From assembly GCA_013433145.1 (NCBI GenBank), contig CM024190.1, positions 8,160,120-8,224,119 of the forward strand: DNA of 64,000 bases. The letters run 5' to 3'. Position 1 is the first letter of the stretch, and each line of letters starts with the position of its first letter. Both the position numbers and the translations under genes were made by a program. Shown in pieces: positions 40,151 to 64,000 of the stretch. The stretch is from Ascaris suum (taxonomy: Eukaryota; Nematoda; Chromadorea; Rhabditida; Ascarididae). Under the pieces are notes generated by a model, which worked only from the letters and a program-made list of their open reading frames with translations, did no database searches and was not told where the DNA came from.

Positions 40151-40841
40151 CTTACGTATTTCAGATCAGTTTTCCTGACCGGTACCCAAATTAGAAAGGG
40201 ACACTCTACACCCATTGCATATTCATTGAAATCCGTAAAGTTGCAATAGAAACTCTTGACCGCCAATTGAACTAGTGCGCGCACCAATCGCATTAGGGAG
40301 TCGCGTTTCTCTCACTTTCCCGCACTAACTCGTCGCGTAAAGCATATGCAGGAAAAACAGTCGGTTAAAATTGTATTGCTCTGCTGTGTCAGTAATAGGC
40401 TATAAGCCACCATTCATTCATCCGCCATAAATCTCACACATCAATGATCATCAAAATTGATAAAAGAGAAAGAAGTTTTTTTGCTTACCTGTGGGAAATC
40501 CATTTTGTCGATAAAAATTTTTACGAAAAGTTCTTCGAATGCGGTTTATTGACGAATTCATACGAAGTATTCAACTAAGCAATCGGTTTGTCAAAAACTA
40601 ATAATCTTTTGCATAAAAACCAGCATCTATGCGGGAGCTGCACGGTTATTATTTGTTCCGCGATCACAGATTATATGTTTGTCAAACATAGCGCTTCCGA
40701 TAATACGTTTGGCCTCATCGAACACTACTGAAGCTATCCTGTAACGTTGCTCTCTTGGCGCTTCAGAACAACACAACGCAAAATAATCGGAGAAAATGTC
40801 ACCAGTTTGCGCTTCAGTAATTGGAGTTTGAGGAGTTCTTT

Positions 40842-40868
40842 TTCTTTCTTCAGAGAAGCGTGACTCGA
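40842..40868 (+). promoter_or_regulatory. probable spliced-leader acceptor of the Ig gene
   Basis: A TTTTTCTTTCTTCAG acceptor ends at 40853, 15 bases before the first ATG, whose frame begins a clear signal peptide. A trans-spliced leader is the simplest explanation. Confidence 0.55.
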
Positions 40869-46736
<5,868 letters not shown>

Positions 46737-49700
46737 CAGGATAATCAAAGCGATTACAAACACACCAATATTCGATGGATGAATTGGTCCGACTATATTT
46801 TCTGCATTTTACTGCTGTGTACATTTTTTGCAGTTTTAGCTTATGATAGTTAATCGCTGTTTGACGTTTATATTTGCAGAAAATTTTTTAAACTTTATCG
46901 ATGAGAATTTCGAAAGAATTCAAATTAACCATGTGTGTGCTTTATTAATTGTAATATCATTGAATGCAAGTGTTGTTTTTATTTTTGCTTGAGAGATTAG
47001 AGATTGATGGGTGCATGTGTGTTGTTTCCTTTTCAAAGTTCTTATGAACGTTTTCGAAGCGAGGAAAAACCCACGTTTCTAGTGGAAAAAAGGGTTCGTT
47101 GTGGCCAAGAATGTTGTTAAGCGTCCCGCAAAATCTATTCATTCGATACCAAACTGGTTCTTCTTCCTAAAACGTTGGAACCTCAAACTCTGCACATAGT
47201 AATCAGGCCCCTTAATCATCCAAGTATATGCAGCCTTTTTTCAGATATCTGTAATTCAATCTAAAGTTTCCGTAAAATAACAGACCGATCTGCGGTTTAT
47301 AGCTGGATCGAAGAAAGAATTTCACTAAAACTTTTTCTCGTTAAAGCGCTACTACGTACGGAAGTTATCGTTCATTTGAGTCGAAGCAAATTTCACTTCA
47401 TGAAAGTGTTCGCATTCTTGTTATCAACACTTAACTAGTCCGTTGCTAAATAGTCGAAAGTGAGTTTCAGTTGGAATCCAGGCATTTTTTTCCCCATCCG
47501 ATGTAGATTTCATTACCCACGGCATTTCGGGTATCCCCTTGAAGTGTAACAGTAGTGATCATAGGTGTCACCGTTTGTGTGAATGTGGGTGGAGTGTTTT
47601 TTATTTGTTTCATCTCCTTTTTTATGCCATTATATTTCGTCACTATATAAATGGTTGCAATGTTACGCATTACGAATGTCATCATCAAGTAAGCTCGGCA
47701 GGAGCATATTCCATGTACAAATTTAACGTCAGATTTGTTATGAGTATATTTATTTCTATCGGAAGTATGTTATATCTAGCTATTATATATTCCTTAAATA
47801 TTACATTTGCATTTCTAGCTCTTAGCGATATGAATATATCTGAAAAATCATTCGAATAATTCCCTCCTACATTCGAGTTGTTTATGGATTCTTAAGCTAA
47901 ATGTCGAGGTGATTTCTCTGCTGAGAGCTTTTTTGTGCCAAAAATTTTGCGGCAAATATGGGCTCAATATAATAGATGTATGTTTTGTGTCTTTTATAGG
48001 AAATCACATCTTCCAATCGCAGTTTTTTCGAAATATTCTATAGTTTTGAAGAGTATCCATATGATTATAGATATTTCAGTATTCTTCAATACTATTGATA
48101 ACAGTTGTTTCCATCGTCTCTAATTTCCGTTCGGTGTTATCGCTTGTAAAGAAATAATCAGGTAGACTAACTGTGACAGATACTACTTTGCAATATCGTA
48201 TTTATGTGGTTATCCGATCAATTATAAGTTTTTAGTTTTCAAATTTACTGAAATTATAGCATCTCTCTGTTTAATGATATAATGTTGCGAAGGTAACACC
48301 ACCCAATTATGCAAAAACTTTGTTGAACCTCAAGACACTCATTTGACTTAACCCATTTCCCCTCCCATCATGTTTTACGGGTATCAAGCAATTAAAAGGG
48401 TGCGATTTTGTATTAGTTTTACAAAACGTTAAATAGTTATTACACTTTATCTTATGGCGTCGTCCCGCATATTACTTTGAGGTATCTTTCAAAGTTTTAC
48501 GGAGGGATGGGAGGGGATAAAAAGGGTGTTGTTAACTCTTTATGTGGCATTATACAGTGCTTTCATTTAAGATTAAAGTGCTCTCCGAATGGCTTTTGTA
48601 TTAAAAAATATTCATATTGTTTTCTGACATTGTTAAAAGATATTTTTATTTATGGTTTTTCAAAATATTGCAATTCTCAGTCATATTCACCATTACATTG
48701 ATTTCTCATGAAGACTGACTAAATTGTATTATATAAAAGAAAAGGTAAGGAAAAAAATTCGTCGAACTTCAACAACGATGTTATAATTGAGGTTAGTTTT
48801 GCCGACAGCTGGCATATCTTGGCAAATATAATAGCGAAGCTTTAACATTGGAGTAGGCGATGCTAGGCAACGAACAACATTTCTGCATCGATTTTTGCGA
48901 GACGAAGGAGAATGCAAATAAAGATTTGAACCGGTTCACGTAGGATTATCGGCATCGGCAACACAATTATAGCTTTTTTTGTGCTAGACTTCCTAAGTTT
49001 CTAGATTCCATCGTTGTGAGAACTTTCGAATTCTTTTTTACTTGCAGTTCTGCACCAATAGGTAATTGGTCTCTGCTTGAGCTATCTAAACGACAATACT
49101 ATGGAAAATGTACATTTCGGATACGTCACAGAACGTCTAGGCCGGGCATGTTTGATGCCAAGGGCAGTTTAAGTGTTTTACGAGTTATAACTTTTTGTTC
49201 CGGCATTTATGAGTTATATATGAGAATATCTGAATTATGAGTTATATGAGTTATATAGTAAAGTTGTGGAGGGGAGTAACCCAAACTTCCAATAAAGTCA
49301 ATCTCGCCTGATGTGGTCTTCTGCTATCGTAAAACTTAAGAAAAAGACATCTTTGCAAATTTTTGAAGTATACGTGTAGTCAACTGCATCATACTGAAAT
49401 TGGGCAGGAAAGGAACATGCATTTCCTGAGACGAAAACGTTCTGTTGCTCGCAAATGATTTCTCTTTAGCATTTCGCAAGCCTAGGGTTCTTCTGAGCCC
49501 CTTCACACATGTATATCAATTGTTCCCCGTATCTGCTAACTGCCTAATTAAGCTAATTCCATATCTTTCGTTGAAAATGCGTTTAGCCAAGTATGATTAA
49601 CATGAAAGGAAAGGAGGCGAGGGTGCACAGGTGTATCCAAATCAGGTCAGTTATTATCACGTCAGACGGTTAGGCACGTTCTCAAAGGCTTGCTGAGAGC

Positions 49701-50201
49701 ACTTTTAAGGGAACCGAAGACAAAAAAGCATTGTCAGTATTTCAGTTCGATGTTGTCAGTACTCGAAGTAAATGCTACTAATACCTAAGGTGGGCGCGCA
49801 TTGTGCTGATGTGCCTTTTCGGTGGATATGGCACCATTCATAGTCGTTAGAGGATTGTTCCGCATCCGTATGAATCTATTGATAAAGTATCACAAGGAAA
49901 TTTCGTGAAGCTTTCGGTTCGTTTGCTGTGAATGGAATCAAACAATATAAGCAAAAGTTTCGTCAGATTTATTTTTAAAAGACTCAAATCAAGTTTAGGG
50001 AAAAGTATTGAGTTTCGGTTTTTTCATCTTCATCTTCAAGCCTTCAAACAGGTGAAAACTGTGGCTGAGCGCAGGTTAAATTCATTCCTACTTCTTTCCC
50101 AAAACGGCCGCACTCGTTCGGTCCTCCTTCAAGCTAACCATTAACAGGTACATTGATGGTAATTTTTTATTTAATTCAAGCTAATGAAGGTAATTAACAG
50201 G

Positions 50202-50360
50202 TGGACGCATTCAAACACTTTTTCTCAAAAGAAGATAATAAATGCTTGGAATTCTGTGCCGGACGAAATCGGGAAAACGAAATCATTAGAGATTTTTGGG
50301 AAGCAATTTGCATCCCTACCATTAGAACTATTCAATTTCGCATCTCACAAAAGCAGATAA
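50202..50360 (+). mobile_element. possible remnant of LINE reverse-transcriptase C-terminus
   Basis: A 52-codon frame ending in TAA contains NTFSQKKIINAWNSVPDEIG followed by KTKSLEIFGKQF. Many CR1/Jockey-type LINE ORF2 proteins end with a segment of the form FSxRVVNxWNSLPxxVVxAxSxxxFKxxLD, which this matches in order and spacing. No reverse-transcriptase core precedes it within the flanking kilobase, so if real it is a short 3' relic. The acceptor TTAACAG just before it could also make it an exon. Confidence 0.35.
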
Positions 50361-51008
50361 ACATGTCGCCCCACTCTCTCTCCCTCATACATATTTTTGC
50401 GTGCTTTCACTTAGCTTGATAAATTTGTAATATGCGTTGTCACGTAAAAGTGTTAATTTCTGTGTTATGATACAGTTCAGTGTATTTTTATTTACAGATT
50501 TGCTCTCTCTTTTTTTTCCTCTTATTCTCTCCCTCCCTACCTCCCGCCCCCCCCCCCCCCCGCCGTCGATTCATTCATCAGGTGCTCCCTAGATGTGTGA
50601 ATAAACTCATTATAATACAGGTTGTTGCAGAGATCAAGGTGTGATACAGTTAAACGCATTCGCTATCAAGAATATTGACTAATTTGTCGATGATAAGCAA
50701 AACAAATAGATTCCGTCAACGACAGTCTTCACTTGATAATTCCTCACTTACAGTTCGTTTTAGCGAGTAATTGTGGCGATGAGTGCATTTTGTTGCATCG
50801 TTTTGTGTCGTTTCTGTCTTTAGCCACTTTCTATTTTTTAATCTGTTTAATGGTTACGCTAATTATATATAAAATAGACAAAATTCGAGCCTATTTTATG
50901 CTACAGACAACCATCACCTATTGCTTTGAAAGGAAAAGGTGTGTAAAGCATTGAGCAGGCTTAGAGGTGACCTTATTAGCGAAACTATTCTTTTATCGAA
51001 TATTTCAG

Positions 51009-51293
51009 CGCTACTGGAAACTCATCTGTAAGAATTTCTTCACCTTCGCGCTATTAGCGACTGCTAGTCTACGATTGCCAGGTATGTTAATGTTTTTTGT
51101 TATGAAAACGCTAACCACTTCAGGTGAGGTCCTTTCGTAGGAGTAGACAACTTGTAAACTTTAATTGAAGGTTACAGCTAAATCGAAAAATTCAAAACGC
51201 ACTTTTGGTTTCGTAAGCGCGAACGTAGATGATTCCCGCAGCGATTTACTATCTACGTCGTTTGATTGCTTGCGCGCTTATTACGCCGCGTGA
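51009..51293 (+). CDS. unassigned two-exon coding candidate (C-terminal part)
   Basis: Exon 51009-51081 follows an ATATTTCAG acceptor and encodes RYWKLICKNFFTFALLATAS and LRLP, with a GTATGT donor in phase 1. Exon 51178-51293 follows GGTTACAG, enters in phase 1, and runs AKSKNSKRTFGFVSANVDDS onward to RAYYAA and TGA. Together they give about 62 residues, a hydrophobic helix then a polar tail. I found no secure upstream exon and do not recognise the family. The second exon also has another open frame (ATG at 51229), so coding status is unproven. Confidence 0.25.
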
Positions 51294-54190
51294 TTATCAC
51301 CTGTTGTGGGTTTGGCGAGTGAAATTTTCATTTACATTTATATTGAAGCTTTTCGATTTTGTTTCGAATCGCTTTTTTTTCCTAGTCGAATTTTTGTGGG
51401 AACAGGTGTTAACGATTATTTCTGATTGTTCAGTGGTTTCTTCGTTTTGAGACTATTTCAACTTCATTTCTTTCATTTGTTTGCGCGGTTTTTGCGCTCG
51501 TAGCATTGCAGGTAACACGTTTATTATTTGACCATATTGTTTTCGTTGCCGTACTCATGAAAATATTGGATTGGAAAAGGTGGAAGAGTGGGAGGGGGGA
51601 GTCATCTCACTGTGTGTGGTCTTCAACAACCATAAGCAGCGTAAAGAAGTCATTATTTACTGTTTTTAAAAATTAAATTTTTTATGTTAGGAAGTACAGT
51701 CGAACAGTCAAAGAAAATAGTCGTTGATGTTGGATTTGATTTCGTATTAGACAACGAGTAAAATTTGCCGTGAACGGTTCATGCAAAATGCAACAGTCTG
51801 TAGACTGGATAACTCGTCGATTTTCTAGCCCCTTATTGACGAAATTTCATGTCCACCGGGAGCGGCATTTACCATATTCAGCAAATTCGCTGCGGGATTT
51901 TACTGGGTGAATTATTAATAGGTTCTTGGGATAGTGCTCTGATAATAATAAACTAGTGAAAAACGTACCAGGAGGTTGATACAACATACGCTTTTGCATT
52001 TCCCTCGCTTGGCCTACCAGTTTTATATGTAGCGAAAAAATAATAAATATGCAAAGTGATGCCCTAATATTTAAAGCAACCAGACAGGTTTAAAATTTAA
52101 AAAAGAGACCGATATGAAACGCCGTTGTTTTTCATTTTCAATTGTTTATAGCTCCATTCAAGTTGATGGATCAGCGTGAATTATGGTTGTATTTCAAGAA
52201 TAGCCGGTAATTGGAGTGTGTATCTCTCGCCTAGGGCGCACCTGTCCTCCTTTTGTTCTGAAGCGCATCTGTCATTTCGTCCCCTACCCACTCTGAGCTG
52301 TTTAATTGTGGTACTTTCCGCTCGTTCTTATTGTTGTCTACAGCTTCTGCCGTTGAGTGGCTTAATCGAAGAAAGGTCATCGCATCGAATGGACCTTCGA
52401 CTGGGTCACTCCTTAAAACTTTCGTCTTCTATTGGGCCGTTTAGCTGACCAATCTTGGGGTTCCACAAACGGGAAATTGTCTGCTAACGAATCTTTCAAC
52501 GGATTTCAGGCTATGATAACCTCACACTACCCTCAGTATTTTTGCGTTTTGCTGTTTCCCTGTTATGTGACTTCAGCCTCAGCCACGTAATTTCTTTCTG
52601 ATCCGTTTACCTGTAGAGATTATAAACGTCCTTTAAAATGCACCATTTCTTTCCTAAGTTGTAAGAAGCAGGTCTAGAACTGGTTGAAGCTTTTGTGAGT
52701 ATTAACTCGGGCACTCTAAAATCATGCTGTTATCATGAGCCGCATGTACCATGTACTATGATACGAGTCTCATCTCCTAGTGATTAGCCGTCGGATGGCA
52801 ACTTCCTGACTTTCTAGTCAAGGTCTTTAACCTTTCCTCCTTTTCTCTCATCGAAAATTTTCCTGCATCACACTATTGTTAGGCAGTTCTTTCATTCGCG
52901 TGCATCCTGATCATTCTTTTTTTTTTTTAATTGCACGGCGTCCCTCGTTGTCGTCTTTAAGTTTCATTGATTCCATTCTCTGGCCAGAATATCCTAGCTA
53001 AAGGGCCAATAATTTTTTCTGCACTCCAGGATTGTAATGAAGCATATTTATTGTTTTCTTGTGTGATATCTGTTGCGGAACTCTATCTTAAATTATGATG
53101 AGAACAAATTTAAAAATGGAAGTAAATTGTGATAATTTTTAAGGTTTGAATGCATAACTTGTTCGGAGCAGTCTATTCACAAACAAAACCGGGGCCATCT
53201 ATCAACGACGACGCTTCAATGGAAAACGCAAAGGATAGCAATAAACCATGGTTAGTAAATTAGTACTCTCTACTTAGGTGAGCGAATATCGGTTGGTGAT
53301 CGATATCTTTGGCTGTTGCAGATGTTTAGGTGATGAAGGAGTATTTTAAATTTCTGCAGACCGGAAATTTGCCACGTATATGCTCCGATGTTTGGTAAGA
53401 ATGGAAAACCATATATGGAAGAGGTTTCTCGTATCCCCGAAAGATCAAAGGAACTATTTCTTTAATGCTTTGATGGATTTGCATTTAGAAGCTGGTTGCA
53501 GTTAATATCGTTTGTGTGTCTACTTATCTGTTAGATAGTTCCAATTAAAACACTTAAGCTATTACAAGAACTGTTAGAGGTGACGTGTAGGACACATCAT
53601 TCTTCAACTTCTTCCGTCACTGCTATAAAAATTTTTGGTTGTTTTAAATATTTAATTGTATTTAGATTAATTTCATTTGACATTGATCGGCTGGAAAACT
53701 GTTGTTTTGTGGGAATTTCTTATGGTCAACCGAGTCGTTTCAGATATTTCGCCGTTTATTCCACATGTTCGATTTTCTTTTCTTTGCTGCCTTATTTAAT
53801 TGACTCTTTGAATCGCTTTAACTATTCATGTACGTTTTTCCACTTGTTTCCACAATTCATCTGTGGTCGTGGGCATTTCAACGAACGCTACCTTAAAACA
53901 GAATGTTATTTTGTTTTTCGTACAAGATTCTAAGCATATAGCTTACAGCTGGTGAGTTATATTGATATTTAAGTTCACAAACTCTAGGCATGTTTATTGT
54001 ACATCGAACGAATTCATCCATAATATAAACCTTATCGTTTAATTCATCGATGATGTGATAGGTGTTGCGATGAGTAGCCATGGACTATAAGATTGAGCGA
54101 CGTTTTCAAATATTGTTTAGATCCTTTGCTGAAGTCTTTTTTTTTTTCAATGTTTACGATTTTGTATTATGCTTTCGTTGTTATAAAATT

Positions 54191-54245
54191 GTTTGTTCAG
54201 TGATGAACGCCAATCTCATCTTTCGATTTCTCCTTATGATATGCA

Positions 54246-54259
<14 letters not shown>
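54191..54259 (+). promoter_or_regulatory. probable trans-splice acceptor and overlapping uORF before ABHD gene
   Basis: GTTTGTTCAG ends at 54200. Three bases on, an ATG at 54203 opens an 18-codon frame that ends with TAA at 54257-54259, overlapping the main ATG (54246) in another frame. If the leader is added at 54201, ribosomes meet the uORF first. An unseen splice within the leader could remove it. Confidence 0.4.
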
Positions 54260-60670
<6,411 letters not shown>

Positions 60671-63600
60671 TTTTGCGTTCTATTTGGAATGTCGTTAAAG
60701 TCAATGGCCACTTATTCTTCACTGATTGATGCTAAAAGCTCTGATTTACTTCTCAATTAGGTCAGTAGAAAGTAGCATGTAATTATATTCGCAATTGCTT
60801 ATAATGTAATGCGGGTAACCGTGATGCCTTTAATTGCTGCGAAACCTGTCTTTGCATTTTTTTCTCTTCCTCTTGCTTAGGTGCTTGGTATGCAGCCGCA
60901 ATATATCGCTTAAATTACCTTTTGAGGGTTAATATTCTTCGATTTGTATCGAATCGAATAGCAACGCAAAAGTATCTCAAGGCTTCGTTGTGCTGTATGG
61001 TGGGACGTTAGAGGTTGCTAGCACCTTACTAGCCGTATTGCTGTATTTGCCAGAGGGACATTATTTCTTAGTTGCGTGTTTTGTCCGACGAATAGAGGGG
61101 GGGGGGGGGGGAGGACAAGTCTTAATTACATGCGGCTTCACTGTTGCCGTGAACGAATTTTATGGAGCTACTGTTCTCCGTTCATTTTCGTGCTTCACTG
61201 AACGGGATTTTCGAAGTTAGCTTTACCCCGTCTTATGTGGTTTCTACTCAGACGTTTTCAACTTGAAGGTTCATTTGGAGATTGTTGGAGTCACAACTTA
61301 TTTTCATAGAGTTATGATATGGTTGTTTATGGCAGGCTGAACTGCACTTGGAAAGTGAAGCTTGTTTTTTATATGTTTGAGAGTCTTGATGAGGAGGGCA
61401 TTTTTCTGTCCTTGTGTTTGGTATGTTGAAACAGTGCATGTCGAAATGATCTATTTTCTTTTGTGCACCACTAGGTTATTCTGCACATCGAGATTTCTGT
61501 TGCTCCAGTAGAGTTCCAGTCTTTTCCAGCCTTCAAAAGTTGACTGCGATTTGCCTGTAATCGTCATTATCTTTCTCGTTTTGTTATAGTAACCGTTAAA
61601 AATTTCCATATGGGTCCTATGCAAGGAACTAATATTGCTCATTTAAGAAAAATTTCTTTATTGTTTTTCTTGGAGGTCTCGCACCCAGTATCGATTGGCA
61701 TTTTAATCGTATCATTGTATTTTTGACCAGCTGCTATTTTCTTCACGCATAAGATCACTGTTTCGTTCCGACTATTTTTACGTGTGGTTGCTGTCGCTTT
61801 TGAGGGTCAGTATTAATTGAAACTCCTTGTTAGTGAACCTCTCCAGGAGGTGATCTTGGGAATTGGAGATGACATTGAGTTTTTTGGGGTGTAAATTGGT
61901 ACCTGTTGTTTTGAAAATGGCAGTTGAATGGCACGACAGCACGACACACTCGAAACGTGAGGTGCTTATTGCGCTTCTGGGGTGATCTTTGGGGGTCATT
62001 GATGCATATGCATTACTTATTTCTTTATAGCAAAAGATCATTCCCATAGAATTCCGGCGTAGTTTATTTATGTTGTGATCTCGTGAGTGTTGAACGCCTG
62101 CATATCTGCCTTTTGCCATCTCATATGCCTTTGAAAGAACGGTCAAAGTGGAGATACAAACACCAAACATTTAAGTAGAGATGCATCGCCACCTCGTTCA
62201 GTTCCACTCTGTGGTCTCTAGAGTGATGTTGATAAGTCACCACGCTGGGTTTATAGTTGTGTGTTTCTGTGAACTGTAGCGCATCACCGATAGTTTTTAT
62301 TTCTTGTTTCGGTTGTAGTGTTGTGCCTTTTACACTTTTCGAGTGCAGTCGATTAATGATGCCTTAAACGATACTGTTTGCTGTTAAAATAGGGTTCATA
62401 TTTTCTTTGCCGAAGTATGTCTCATTTTTTGTTCTGGACCATTGGTCATGTAGAAAAGGGTGGAGATGGAGTTAAGTCGTTCGAAGCGAAGCGGAACCAA
62501 GTCCCGTGTGGCGTCTTTTCTTGTTTTTTCTTTGTCTTCGTTAATTCGGGATGCTTTAAATCATCCGACGGGCCGAGCGGATCGTCTTCACAGGCTTATC
62601 AGATCTTATTAACCATACGTCTCGAAAGTTGATTGGCATTAACGCAATGAGATTTTTATCTTCGATTAGGGGCCTCATAGTTTTACGCAGTATACAGAGG
62701 TGTTTATGAATTTTTTGCACCGCAGTTTTTATGAACATATGACTTTCTTGTTGTTCTTTTATGCGAAGCAAAGATTTTAGACTCTCTCACAGAAATACAT
62801 ATAAATACGAATTGCTCTCAAGATCGCAAAGTAGAAAATGCAGTTGTTGATTTCGACGCCATGCTTTATGTCGTGGGAGTCGTTTCGTACCTGGCATTTT
62901 ATTTCGCGAGGTACAACTTAGTGCAACTCTGTTGGCAGATTCTGCGCCCTTTGCAACCTATGCTTCCCTTACAGTTTTTTATCGACGAAATAGCGCATCT
63001 GCGCAGCAGATTGATGTGAGACTGATTGTCGTTACTTATTTGCAAATGCATTTAAAGGGTAGCAGGTAAAGCAGTCAAGTGGCAAGGATTTTTTATCGTC
63101 CAACATTTTGATGCTTGCTTCTTGCTAAAAATAGGTACAAATGCCTTTTCACTTCTCACTGTTGTTCTTCCTTTGCGTGTCGAGCTTTGATTTTGTGACT
63201 TGGTTGCGTTTGATGAGAAAACGGTTCAAACTGCGGACTTTTTCAAAAATGTGGAACTTAACGGGAGGCGAAAGGGTTTTCAGGTGAAAATTGTTTGCAT
63301 CTACCCCAGGCTCCAGTTTGAATGAGGTTGCAGAATGCCTTACCTTGTTATTGGTAGTTTTTAGTTATTTATGCCATCAATTCCAAGCAGTTCATCTCTC
63401 ACTGTTATAATGAGTAGAAAGGAAAATGTATAGCGTTCGCTTGTATTTTTATTTGCGTAGTTCGTTAGATAAGTTTAAAACTTTGCCTTCATTTTGTTTA
63501 TTCTTGAAAGTTGTCTCTATCGAATTGCTAATCGCTATGATTATATTGTATGGTTTTCGTGCGTATATAACGCTATTATGAAACAGTTCTTTAATGTGTT

Positions 63601-64000
63601 TTATATGTCATAGGCTGATGCCAAGCTTTCGTTTTTTCGCACTTTTGCATTTTTTGCAGTTAGCTTATCTGACAGCTGAAATACGTCGCTGTAAATTTTA
63701 TTAACGAATCCTTTAATTGACTCGATTCGCTTATTAGCCTAAGGTTTGTTAATAAACGCATTTGCGGCATTGCTGAGTATTGAGAGTACATGTGGAAGAA
63801 ATGTTGACAAGATGCGATGCAACACGTATGGCCAGCACTAAAGATGTTTCTGTTATAGCATAATGTGTTGGCATTTTGCACCGAATCTATAAATTTATTT
63901 ATTTACTATTGCATTTATTTCCAAATTTCCCATAAATTTCGGTTAACACCGAATTTCAGTTCACCACATCTCCAGAGCGGGTTTTTTAAAAATCATTTTG
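60671..64000. other. 3'-flanking region of ABHD gene, no supported gene
   Basis: AT-rich, with a G run at about 61096-61110. The minus strand carries an unusual density of open frames between 62771 and 61248 (71, 130, 63 and 63 codons, in two frames), with compositions that look protein-like but match nothing I recognise. They may be a decayed element or pseudogene. No clear AATAAA follows the ABHD stop closely. Confidence 0.35.

Larger units (their letters stand above)
46737..54245. other. 7.5-kb stretch with orphan exon candidates only
   Basis: No complete gene could be built. It contains a possible LINE C-terminal remnant (50202-50360), a C-run near 50550-50562, a pair of in-phase exon candidates (51009-51081 and 51178-51293), and isolated exon-like frames near 52151-52209 and 52511-52590. 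A possible ATG-start exon at about 53147-53250 lies 6 bases after an acceptor and ends in GTTAGT, but no in-frame partner exon was found. The acceptor at 54199-54200 probably starts the ABHD transcript. Confidence 0.4.

Noticed and set aside
52176..52448. 90-codon Ser/Leu-rich ORF
   Set aside because: No motif, and a different frame across its start looks more exon-like; neither could be linked to a gene.
53350..53465. C-terminal-looking frame containing PEICHVYAPMFGKNGKPY before TAA
   Set aside because: Joining it to the exon candidate ending at about 53250 creates a stop codon at the junction, and no other partner was found.

Overview
The window is animal nuclear DNA, most likely from a parasitic nematode. 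The evidence is AT-rich intergenic sequence, short coding exons split by introns of about 80 bases to several kb, pyrimidine-rich acceptors ending in CAG or TAG, several first coding exons preceded within 6 to 52 bases by an acceptor with no matching upstream coding exon (as expected of spliced-leader trans-splicing), and protein sequences closest to what I know of nematode families. A clade III ascarid or spirurid is my guess; that is inference only. There is no bacterial or phage material, no CRISPR array and no obvious gene cluster of a new kind.

I assembled seven multi-exon genes by joining exons whose reading phases match and whose product aligns with a known family. From left to right they are: an IER3IP1/Yos1 homologue (+, 890-1840); a perilipin (-, 11350-5312) with an alternative last exon; a UPF0235/C15orf40 family protein (+, 12810-16986); a TLCD1/TLCD2 (FLD-1-like) TLC-domain protein (+, 24045-28122); cytochrome c oxidase subunit 5B (-, 34577-30723); a two-Ig-domain basigin-like membrane protein (+, 40869-46736); and an ABHD4/ABHD5 (CGI-58) family alpha/beta hydrolase (+, 54246-60670). 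None of these would be found by looking for long ORFs; the longest single ORF (186 codons, 38527-37967) is probably not a gene.

Between them lie long non-coding stretches with five (TA)n arrays of about 90 to 116 bases, one (CT)n array, a perfect 5 x 36 bp minisatellite, a diverged GC-hairpin repeat array at 39.7-40.15 kb, a convergent pair of tRNA-like elements at 31.6-31.9 kb, and a few possible retroelement remnants and orphan exons.

The functional theme worth noting is that three of the seven genes act on neutral lipid or membrane lipid: perilipin (lipid-droplet coat), an ABHD5-type hydrolase (in mammals the perilipin-binding regulator of lipolysis) and a TLCD1/2 protein (membrane fluidity). 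They are spread over 55 kb among unrelated genes, so this may be chance linkage. Exon ends below are read by eye from splice consensus, phase continuity and family alignment; transcript data would settle them.
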